Shown here: positions 7,582-14,367 of the stretch, piece by piece
Layout: the number at the start of each line of letters is the position of its first letter
Numbering within the stretch: the first letter of the stretch is position 1
NCBI GenBank assembly: GCA_028707065.1
Contig: JAQTUZ010000011.1
Coordinates: forward strand, 1-46,378
Source: Patescibacteria group bacterium
GTDB taxonomy: Bacteria > Patescibacteriota > Patescibacteriia > Patescibacteriales > WJLG01
Length of the DNA stretch: 46,378 nucleotides
Direction: 5' to 3'
Notes under the pieces: model-generated
Seen by the model: only the letters and a program-made list of their open reading frames with translations
What the model was told of the DNA's origin: nothing
The model's database searches: none
Made by a program: the position numbers and the translations under genes

Positions 7582-8649
7582 TTATTCTTCTGCTCTTAAA
7601 TATTTTACCAACGCATCAACCTCTGTATTTGAAAAAACTTTATTTCCATAAATAATATGTCTGTTAATCTCATTAAGGGATAATATTTTTACATATTGAA
7701 ACTCTTCTGATGGTTTATGATTCATCAATAAAATAATATTCTTTGGTGATATCTTTTGACCGCCCCAACTTATGTTAAATACATTTAATTCACCGTTTTC
7801 TACGGCTTGGTTTAATAAAACGAACATGGCAAAACTGGAACGGCGCAATTGCTTTACCGGGGAAAATAAATCAAGATTTTCAACAGACGCCTGACTCCAA
7901 TTTTTCGTTTCAACGATATGGATACCAGTTGGACCAACCACTATATGATCTATTTGTATTGAATGAATCCGGTCATCATTTCTCTTGTCATAAATTGGCC
8001 GATAAAATTCTCTACGGTAATCATTTATAACAAAATAAGAATCGGGAAGTCTTGAAAGTTCACTAAAAGCACGTTCTTCCCCTTCTGCACCGTAAAATAA
8101 ATTTTTATTCTCATCAAGAACTGATAACACAAATTTCATCCTATCTATTTCTGCTTCTGATAGGGAATCAATCCATTTTTCAGTATTATTGCTTTTATCT
8201 TCATGCTCTTTCTTTAATGCTTCAATTACCTTAATCTCATGACGAAAAGGTTTTTTAACTTCCTCTTCGAAATTTAACTCCAAAACTGACATCCTATTAA
8301 GTAATTTTTTTCTTTTAAACCAAGAAATGAATTCTGTTATAGGATTATTTGTTTTTTTCAAATAAGCTATTTTCTGAAAAATATCTACCTTTTCTTTTTC
8401 TAACAACTGCCTTCTTTCTTTTGTCGCTCTATCTAGCTCTAGCGAAAATTTTGCATATTCAGACTCCAACCTGCTTATGTCTTGTAATAAACGTTCCTTG
8501 TTTTTCTGTTTTATTAATTCTAAGGAACCCTGATAATTTCTTCTAAAAAGACGAATATCTTCTAAAGTTTGAAAATCGTCTATTTTTCGCTCGCCCAATT
8601 TACTTAAAAGTTCAGTTAGTGATCCAATTTGATTATATGTCGTAGCCAT
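7582..8649 (-). CDS. NERD-domain protein (nuclease-related), coiled-coil N-terminus
   Basis: The 355-aa protein has a highly charged, probably coiled-coil region at about 40-175 and a NERD domain at about 190-300. The domain shows GAEGEERAFSEL, then IQIDHIVVGPTGIHIVETKNW, the D...(V)ETK pattern shared with restriction-endonuclease-like folds. NERD proteins are presumed nucleases, but their role is unsettled. The gene is clearly more AT-rich than its neighbours and uses AT-ending codons, which fits recent transfer. It closes the minus-strand synthetase cluster; a bidirectional terminator-like hairpin separates it from the next gene. Confidence 0.8.
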   Translation of the reverse strand: MATTYNQIGSLTELLSKLGERKIDDFQTLEDIRLFRRNYQGSLELIKQKNKERLLQDISRLESEYAKFSLELDRATKERRQLLEKEKVDIFQKIAYLKKTNNPITEFISWFKRKKLLNRMSVLELNFEEEVKKPFRHEIKVIEALKKEHEDKSNNTEKWIDSLSEAEIDRMKFVLSVLDENKNLFYGAEGEERAFSELSRLPDSYFVINDYRREFYRPIYDKRNDDRIHSIQIDHIVVGPTGIHIVETKNWSQASVENLDLFSPVKQLRRSSFAMFVLLNQAVENGELNVFNISWGGQKISPKNIILLMNHKPSEEFQYVKILSLNEINRHIIYGNKVFSNTEVDALVKYLRAEE

Positions 8650-8666
8650 ATTAATAAAAATAATTC

Positions 8667-8697
8667 AAAAACCGCCCCAAAAGGAGCGGCTTTTATA
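8667..8697. terminator. Bidirectional terminator-like hairpin
   Basis: ACCGCCCC/GGAGCGGC around AAAA, with an A-run on one side and TTTTATATTT on the other. It could end the minus-strand cluster before the NERD gene. Confidence 0.65.
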
Positions 8698-8700
8698 TTT

Positions 8701-9084
8701 CTATTTCTCTTTAACCTTTACTTTCCGCGGCTTTTCTTCCTTGGCTTTTTCTTCGGCGCACTCCTGGCAATCGCATTCTTCATCGTCGTCGCATTCGCAT
8801 TCTTCGCCGCCCTGCTTGGCGTGCCAGGCTTTGGCGATCTCGACGATTTTCTTGAGGCCTTCGCCGATTAGATATAAATATCCGGCGCTGGAATTGATTT
8901 TTTCCTTGAGCGCATCGACCACGCCCTCGGCTTTATCGATGATGCGGCGAATGTCTTTGACGATCTTAAAAAAGTTGCGCGCCATCGCGACAAGATAGTA
9001 CATCCCCCAGCAGAGGAAGATCGTGAAGGCGGCGACGCAGGCGGCGATAGTCAGAAGCAAAATGTCGTGGCTAGTCGAAAACAT
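8701..9084 (-). CDS. Small membrane protein with acidic Cys-rich tail
   Basis: Starts at ATG 9084 (MFSTSHD); the frame is open further upstream, but that part is the translation of a dispersed repeat. The 127-aa product has one strong transmembrane segment (about residues 7-32) and an amphipathic helical middle (about 35-85). Its tail has seven Cys among Asp and Glu (ECECDDDEECDCQEC), followed by a Lys/Glu-rich end. The Cys-x-Cys spacing suggests metal binding. No family is recognised. It lies downstream of the DUF3566-like gene on the same strand, separated by about 95 bp of repeat. Confidence 0.65.
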   Translation of the reverse strand: MFSTSHDILLLTIAACVAAFTIFLCWGMYYLVAMARNFFKIVKDIRRIIDKAEGVVDALKEKINSSAGYLYLIGEGLKKIVEIAKAWHAKQGGEECECDDDEECDCQECAEEKAKEEKPRKVKVKEK

Positions 9085-9094
9085 AAAATTGAAA

Positions 9095-9170
9095 GTCATT
9101 CCCGCGAAAGCGGGAATCCAGAAAATCATTTCGAGGCCCGAAACTGGATCCCCGCTTTCGCGGGGATGAC
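9095..9170. repeat. Inverted pair of GTCATTCCCGCGAAAGCGGGAA-type repeats
   Basis: ATTCCCGCGAAAGCGGGAAT and, about 50 bp on, CCCCGCTTTCGCGGGGATGAC. The first matches the widely distributed palindrome called dRS3 in Neisseria. When read through it yields the familiar RESGDP / FAGMT peptides. Confidence 0.85.
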
Positions 9171-9178
9171 AAAGTAAA

Positions 9179-9571
9179 TTAATATTTAAAAAGTTCTTGT
9201 TTTTCTTTGCCCGCCGTAGCCTTGGCGAAGGCGGGTTTCTCTTTTGTCCCCTCGCCAACAGTTTCCTCCGTCAATTCAACCTTCACTCCCCCGATCTGCC
9301 GGGCTAGATAATTATAGCAGGCGGCGATTACTAATCCGAGCAGCCAGCCCATGATGCCCGCAATAAGCGCGGCGGCGAGAGCAATCAGAAAACCCAAGCC
9401 CAAATTGGTCGCCATATATATAAGAAGCTTATCGGCCATCGGCTTTTGGGTGATTACGGTTAGCAAAGAATAAATTGTCACCGAAAAAGACGCAACAAAA
9501 CCGAACAGCGCGTAGATTAAGGCGATGATATTAGCTAGGGATAATTTTTTGATTTTTTTAATTTCCTGCAT
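9179..9571 (-). CDS. DUF3566-like membrane protein
   Basis: The ATG at 9571 (MQEIKKIKKLS) is preferred over an upstream GTG at 9604 that lies in a repeat. The 130-aa product has two to three hydrophobic segments: about 12-38, 48-78 and possibly a third up to about 88. It ends with YNYLARQIGGVKVELTEE, which closely resembles the terminal pattern YNLISDLVGGIxVTVxE of DUF3566 proteins. After that the C-terminus runs into a repeat-encoded peptide (KPAFAKATAGK) and stops soon after. Function unknown. Confidence 0.65.
   Translation of the reverse strand: MQEIKKIKKLSLANIIALIYALFGFVASFSVTIYSLLTVITQKPMADKLLIYMATNLGLGFLIALAAALIAGIMGWLLGLVIAACYNYLARQIGGVKVELTEETVGEGTKEKPAFAKATAGKEKQELFKY
9209..9236. 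repeat. PAFAKA-type palindrome inside a coding 3' end
   Basis: GCCCGCC ... GGCGGGT around about 14 nt. The same element occurs twice in folC (35274-35331). Its translation is PAFAKATAG. Confidence 0.85.
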
Positions 9572-9599
9572 AATTTCCGTAATATTTACTTCCGGCTGT

Positions 9600-9831
9600 A
9601 ACACACCCCGGCGCTTCGCGCCACCCCTCTCTAGAGGGGACTAAATATATTATTTCGTTGCGAAGTCCCCTCTTGCCTGCCCCGCAAAGCGAAGCGATGC
9701 GTGGGAGAGGGGTGCCGAGCCCGCTTGCCCGCCTCGGGCGGGGCGAGGCGGGGTGTGTGAGGCGCGGCGTTCACAGCGGCAAACCACCCCCGCTCCCACC
9801 ACCCCCAACCCCTCCTCAGGCAGGAGGGGAA
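9600..9831. repeat. Cluster of CCCCTC/GAGGGG cassettes between pheT and DUF3566 gene
   Basis: Three cassettes are stacked: 9600-9643 (ACACACCCCGGC...CTAGAGGGGACT), 9663-9760 and 9781-9831 (CCCCTCC/GGAGGGG end). The second contains a nested GC-rich insertion (CCCCGC...GCGTGGG) within its hairpin. A 74-codon frame across the region is spurious. Confidence 0.75.
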
Positions 9832-12261
9832 TTAAAAATTCCTGATCTGCGCGTCGTATTTTTCTTTAAGATGATTGATTAATTTTTCCTGCAAGGCATC
9901 GACTTCGGCGGATTCCAAGGTCCGGTCCGGCGAAGAATAGGTGACATGGAAAGCCAGGCTTTTCTGGCCAGCCGGCAGATTCTTGCCCTGATAAACATCG
10001 AATAATTCCGTTTTGGTTATCAAGATATCGAATTTTTCAATTTCAGCTTTGATGTTATTATACAGGACATTTTCCTTGACCACAAAAGCCAGGTCGCGCT
10101 CTAAGGTTGGATATTTATTCGGCTTGGCATACATCTTTCCGGGCAGCGACAGGATTATCTTGGTCAGTTTTTCCAGATCAATTTCCAGCGCGGCGGTTTC
10201 CTTTTTGACGCCCAAAGAAGCGGCGATCGCTCGGGGCAGATTAGCTACCCAGCCGATCTCCTCGCCGGCAACGATCACTTTGGCGAAAGTTCTCTTGTCT
10301 GCCCATTCCGGGGTCATCTCGCTTCCTTCAAATCTGGCTTCAAGATCAAAATTTTCCAAAAGATATTCCAACTTGCCTTTGACTTTATCATAAGCTTCCG
10401 CGGCCTTAGCGCCGGCCTCGATCAAGCCCAAATGTTTTATCTGAAAAGGTAAATTTTCTTTCTGATCAGAATCTTTATTGATTCGGCCGACTGAATCCCA
10501 GAAAATGCTGCCGACTTCGAACAGACTTAATCTGTCGTATTTGGCCTGGTTAGATTTGATGTTATCGACCAAATTTTCCAGCAGATTCTGCCGCAGCATG
10601 GTCTGATGGCTGGCGATCGGATTGACCAAACGGATATAACCCTTCGGGTTGAGTTTCAATTTGCTCAATTTTTCCTCGCCGACGAAAGAATAATTATAAA
10701 CTTCAGTCGAACCGGCGCCCAAGGCCAGGATATTTTTTATCTTGCGCTCCAACTTTCTTTCTTCGTTGACGAGCGGCGCTCTCATTTCCAGAACCGGCAT
10801 GCTGATCGGAAAATTATTGTAGCCGTGGACGCGGGCAATCTCTTCCAGGACGTCTTCGCGGATGGAAATATCTTTGGTGGCGCGCCAGGTCGGGATCGCC
10901 ACGCGCAAAAGATGCGCGCCGGCGCTGTCCACCTCAAAACCCAGCGCTTCCAATATTTTAATAATTTGTTTTTTACCTAAATCTTCCCCTAATCTTTTCG
11001 CGGCCCAGTTCAGATCAAATTCGATCGGCCCGGTCTTGATGGTGAAATTGCTCAAATCAGCGACTTGGCTATCGACTTCAGCTTCCTTGCAAGTTTCCGT
11101 AATCAACTCGAAGCAGCGCGCCAGGGCCGCGTCGCAGATATTCGGATCAAGCGCTTTTTCAAAACGCATCGAGGCTTCAGTGCGCAAACCGAGTTTAGTG
11201 GAAGTTTTTCGAATCGATGAGGCATCAAAATTCGCCGCTTCCAAGATAATCGCTTTGGTTGATTGGTTGATTTCGCTTCCTTCCGAACCCATCACGCCGG
11301 CAATGGCGATCGCCTTTTCTTTATCGGCAATAACGAGCATCGAATTATCCAAAATGCGGTCAATACCGTCCAAAGTCTTGATGGTTTCATCTTTTCCCGC
11401 GCGCCTTACGACAATATCCTGAACTAGGGCGGCGTCAAAAGCGTGCATCGGCTCACCTAATTCCAGCATCACATAATTTGTCGCATCGACGATATTATTG
11501 ATCGGCCTCATTCCCGCGGCGGTCAATCTTTGCTGCATCCATTCGGGCGATTCCTTGATCTCCACGTTGGAAATTTTCACCGCCGCGTAGCGCGGACAGA
11601 GCTTATCGTCTTCGACTTTGACTGATAATTTTCCCAGGCTCTCGCTATCTTCAATTTTGCCGGTCAAAAATTTTTTAAATTCTTTGGTCGTTTTAGAATC
11701 CAGGAGCACGGCGATTTCTCTGGCCATGCCGAGGTGCCCCCAGAGATCCGGGCGGTTGGACAGACTTTTATTATCAACTTCAAAAACAACATCGTCTAAT
11801 TTTAGATATTCGGCGAACGGCTGGCCGACTTTGACTTTCTTGCCGAGCACCATTATGCCGGCATGTTCTCCGCCCAAACCCAATTCGTCTTCAGCGCAGA
11901 TCATCCCAAAAGACTTTTCGCCGCGGACATCGCGCTCCTCGATTTTCATTCCATTGGGTAAGACTGCGCCGACTTTGGCCACCGGCACCAATTGACCCGC
12001 CGAAACGTTGGGCGCGCCGCAAACGATCGCGAGCGGCTCTTTGGCACCAACATCAACGCGCGTCAAATTAAGCCGATCGGCATTAGGATGCTTTTTGACT
12101 TCCAAAACTTTGCCGACCACGACATTATCAAACCGCGCCGCTTGCTTTTCGATCTTCTCGACTTCGACGGTGTAGTTAGTCAATTTAGTTCCAAGTTCTT
12201 CCGGCGATACCGAGTTGGGTATGTTCACTAGATCTTTAAGCCAATTGAGGGATAAAAACAT
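9832..12261 (-). CDS. pheT: Phenylalanine-tRNA ligase, beta subunit
   Basis: PheT pairs with PheS to charge tRNA-Phe and carries the editing site. The 809-aa frame shows the typical start (SLNWLKDLV), the EMAP-like tRNA-binding domain at about 40-150 (VVVGKVLEVKKHPNADRL), B3/4 editing domain (about 215-380; MHAFDA), B5 domain (about 400-480), the class II-like core, and a C-terminal ferredoxin-like anticodon domain (about 715-805; PTLERDLAFVV). The length is normal. It follows pheS with a small four-helix-bundle gene between them. Confidence 0.97.
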   Translation of the reverse strand: MFLSLNWLKDLVNIPNSVSPEELGTKLTNYTVEVEKIEKQAARFDNVVVGKVLEVKKHPNADRLNLTRVDVGAKEPLAIVCGAPNVSAGQLVPVAKVGAVLPNGMKIEERDVRGEKSFGMICAEDELGLGGEHAGIMVLGKKVKVGQPFAEYLKLDDVVFEVDNKSLSNRPDLWGHLGMAREIAVLLDSKTTKEFKKFLTGKIEDSESLGKLSVKVEDDKLCPRYAAVKISNVEIKESPEWMQQRLTAAGMRPINNIVDATNYVMLELGEPMHAFDAALVQDIVVRRAGKDETIKTLDGIDRILDNSMLVIADKEKAIAIAGVMGSEGSEINQSTKAIILEAANFDASSIRKTSTKLGLRTEASMRFEKALDPNICDAALARCFELITETCKEAEVDSQVADLSNFTIKTGPIEFDLNWAAKRLGEDLGKKQIIKILEALGFEVDSAGAHLLRVAIPTWRATKDISIREDVLEEIARVHGYNNFPISMPVLEMRAPLVNEERKLERKIKNILALGAGSTEVYNYSFVGEEKLSKLKLNPKGYIRLVNPIASHQTMLRQNLLENLVDNIKSNQAKYDRLSLFEVGSIFWDSVGRINKDSDQKENLPFQIKHLGLIEAGAKAAEAYDKVKGKLEYLLENFDLEARFEGSEMTPEWADKRTFAKVIVAGEEIGWVANLPRAIAASLGVKKETAALEIDLEKLTKIILSLPGKMYAKPNKYPTLERDLAFVVKENVLYNNIKAEIEKFDILITKTELFDVYQGKNLPAGQKSLAFHVTYSSPDRTLESAEVDALQEKLINHLKEKYDAQIRNF

Positions 12262-12313
12262 ATATTAGTTGATTAGTTAATTAGTCACTTAGTCTACAAG
12301 AAACCTCCATTAA

Positions 12314-12685
12314 CTATTTTAATTTTTTATGTTTCAAAAAATTTATATAACAATTTGTTTGCTTTAATAATTCAATATATTTATTTACTGCGAATTCAGA
12401 TAATTCTTTAGAAATAAAACCCTTCAAAAAGGCGCGTTCTAGCCCGCTTTTCGTTTCCATCATTTCTCCCCTGGCAATGAACAAATTATTTATCTTAGCT
12501 CCAAATGAATATTTTCCGTAACTTTCGGCTATATTATCAGATGACGAAGATGACGATCTCTTTAACTGGTCAGAGCCGCGAAATTTTTCTTCCTTGGGAA
12601 ATTTTTCGTCAACTACGCGATGAACAAAAACTTCCAAGCGGACTGATAGCTTATAGATTTTTAATTTCTCTAAACCCCCTCCCAT
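12314..12685 (-). CDS. Four-helix-bundle protein (23S IVS-encoded type)
   Basis: The 123-aa, mostly helical protein has the TIGR02436 look: LKIYKLSVRLEVFVHRV near the start, then SDQLKRSSSSSSDNIAESYG, a long helix with ARGEMMETKSGLERAF, and a final helix. This family is known from intervening sequences of 23S rRNA and as stand-alone genes; its function is unknown. Here it lies between pheS and pheT, flanked on both sides by AGTTAATTAG word repeats. That suggests it was dropped into the pheST operon. Codon use is more AT-rich than in the flanking genes. Confidence 0.8.
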   Translation of the reverse strand: MGGGLEKLKIYKLSVRLEVFVHRVVDEKFPKEEKFRGSDQLKRSSSSSSDNIAESYGKYSFGAKINNLFIARGEMMETKSGLERAFLKGFISKELSEFAVNKYIELLKQTNCYINFLKHKKLK

Positions 12686-12726
12686 AAAAACTAATTGACT
12701 AATTAACTAATTGACTAAGAACCTTG

Positions 12727-13755
12727 CTAGAATTGCGAAAGAAATCTCATATCTCCGCTCATCGCCAATCTGGCATCGTCTATTCCATATTTAAGTTGGG
12801 CTAAGCGGGATAAGCCGAAGCCGAAGGCGAAGCCGGAATAGATTTCCGGATCAATTCCGCCGGCGCGCAAAACATTGGGATGAACCAAGCCGGCGCCGAT
12901 GACTTCCAGCCAGCCGGAATTCTTGCAAAGGCGGCAGCCCTTTCCCTTGCACAATAAGCAAGTGTATTCGCCATTAGTTCCGGGTTCGACAAAGGGGTAA
13001 AACTTCGGGCGCATGCGCAACTTCGTATCCGGACCGAATAATTTTTTCCCGACCATTTCCAGCACGCCTTTGAGATGGGAAAAATTTATATCTTTATCGA
13101 TCAGCAATCCTTCAAACTGATATAAAGTGTGCTCGTGGCGGGCATCGGTCGCTTCCGAACGGAAACAGCGGCCGGGCACCACGATCTTCAGCGGCGCGCC
13201 GTATTTCTGCATCGCCCGCACCTGCACCGGCGAAGTGTGCGTCCTAAGGAGCAGGTCATATTCGCCGTCGGCGTTTTTCTTGTCGATGTAAAAAGTGTCC
13301 TGCATGTCGCGGGCCGGATGAGTCTTGGGAATATTCAGCGCTTCAAAATTATAATAATCGCTTTCCAATTCCGGTCCGTCCGCCACCAAAAAACCCATCG
13401 AAATAAATAGATCCTCCATTTCCGCCTGAATTATGGAAATCGGATTAAGGTGGCCTCGTTCGATTTTTTTGCCAGGCAGCGTGACATCGACAAAATCAGC
13501 GGGCGTTTCCTTGCCTTCGACTTCCCGTTTGATCTCCTCGAATTTGGCGGTCACGTCATTTTTAATCGAATTGGCCAGCGCGCCGATTTCCTGACGCTCC
13601 TTTTCGCCTAAATCTTTGATGGTGCGCAAAATATTGGACAATTCGCCTTTGCGGCCGAGATATTTTATCTCCAGCTCGTTAAGCAATTCCCCGCTCTTGG
13701 CCTTATCCAATTCCTCCAAAATTTTCTTCTGCAAATCTTCTAATTTATTTTTCAT
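12727..13755 (-). CDS. pheS: Phenylalanine-tRNA ligase, alpha subunit
   Basis: The 342-aa protein has an N-terminal coiled coil (about 1-75) and the class II catalytic core. Motif 2 reads FRSEATDARHEHTLYQFEG, and motif 3 is GFGLSRLAQLKYGIDD near the end. A CLLCKGKGCRLC cluster followed by GWLEVIGAGLVHP is the usual Cys-bearing loop of this family. Phe-binding segments (THTSPVQVR) are present. The length is normal. Confidence 0.97.
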   Translation of the reverse strand: MKNKLEDLQKKILEELDKAKSGELLNELEIKYLGRKGELSNILRTIKDLGEKERQEIGALANSIKNDVTAKFEEIKREVEGKETPADFVDVTLPGKKIERGHLNPISIIQAEMEDLFISMGFLVADGPELESDYYNFEALNIPKTHPARDMQDTFYIDKKNADGEYDLLLRTHTSPVQVRAMQKYGAPLKIVVPGRCFRSEATDARHEHTLYQFEGLLIDKDINFSHLKGVLEMVGKKLFGPDTKLRMRPKFYPFVEPGTNGEYTCLLCKGKGCRLCKNSGWLEVIGAGLVHPNVLRAGGIDPEIYSGFAFGFGLSRLAQLKYGIDDARLAMSGDMRFLSQF

Positions 13756-13855
13756 ATCGAATATATTATTAAATTGTTACACTGTTGCATTGTTACATTG
13801 TTGCGCGACGATCTTAGAACAGTTAGCAATGAAACAATGCGACAATGAAGCAATC
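13756..13855. repeat. TGTTACATTG word palindrome
   Basis: Repeats of ATTGTTACA/TTGCATTG words are followed by inverted CAATGxxACAATG words. Similar blocks lie at 4772-4850 and 22684-22755. They are imperfect hairpins at gene junctions with no coding content. Confidence 0.65.
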
Positions 13856-14251
13856 TTACTTTGTCCTTAATATCCTCGATCTTGAATAAGATATTAAAAA
13901 TAATTCTAATAAAGCAAGGCCGGCTATCAAGAAGGTTATATTCAGCCAGGTGAAAAGATGATGGGATAAAAGGAATAAGGCGGCAATGATCAAAATGGCG
14001 AATAAAAATGATTGCCGAAAAGCTTCCCCTACCGCCCGAAAGGCCAGCTGTTGTTTTAGCAACAAAAAACGGAATAAAAAGCCGAAGATCGTACTCGTAC
14101 CCAGTATGGCTAAAAATAACGAAGCATAAAACATAATGAACCCCGGCCAGTTGGTAGTATTCGGATCAATAGTTATCACCACGCCGACAAAAATCCCCCA
14201 GCAGACCAGGGTGGTGAAAATCATTAGTAATAAGTAGCTCTTAAGCGTCAT
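13856..14251 (-). CDS. Small multipass membrane protein, unknown
   Basis: The 131-aa protein has four hydrophobic segments (about 6-28, 38-62, 82-100, 104-124) separated by short polar loops, with a basic C-terminal end (SYSRSRILRTK). The fold and topology resemble many short, unnamed membrane proteins. No catalytic motif is seen. It lies between valS and pheS in the same orientation, but repeats on both sides make co-transcription uncertain. Confidence 0.7.
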   Translation of the reverse strand: MTLKSYLLLMIFTTLVCWGIFVGVVITIDPNTTNWPGFIMFYASLFLAILGTSTIFGFLFRFLLLKQQLAFRAVGEAFRQSFLFAILIIAALFLLSHHLFTWLNITFLIAGLALLELFLISYSRSRILRTK

Positions 14252-14256
14252 TTTTT

Positions 14257-14342
14257 TAGTTAATTGGTTGATTAGTTAATTAGTTTTATATTAAACAGGG
14301 GCTCGGTATTCTTCAACTAATTAACCAATTAACTAATTAACT
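14257..14342. repeat. AGTTAATTGG word palindrome
   Basis: AGTTAATTGGTTGATTAG on one arm pairs with CAACTAATTAACCAATTAAC on the other around about 35 nt. Related words lie at 158-182, 7110-7142, 12263-12290 and 12688-12717, always at gene junctions. Confidence 0.65.
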
Positions 14343-14367
14343 GCCCTAAAATAGAAAAAATGCTTTT

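Noticed and set aside
9085-9258. N-terminal extension of the Cys-rich protein
   Set aside because: It reads RESGDP and FAGMT peptides, the translation of a widespread dispersed repeat.
9658-9882. 74-codon frame on the plus strand
   Set aside because: Proline-rich translation of stacked repeat cassettes.
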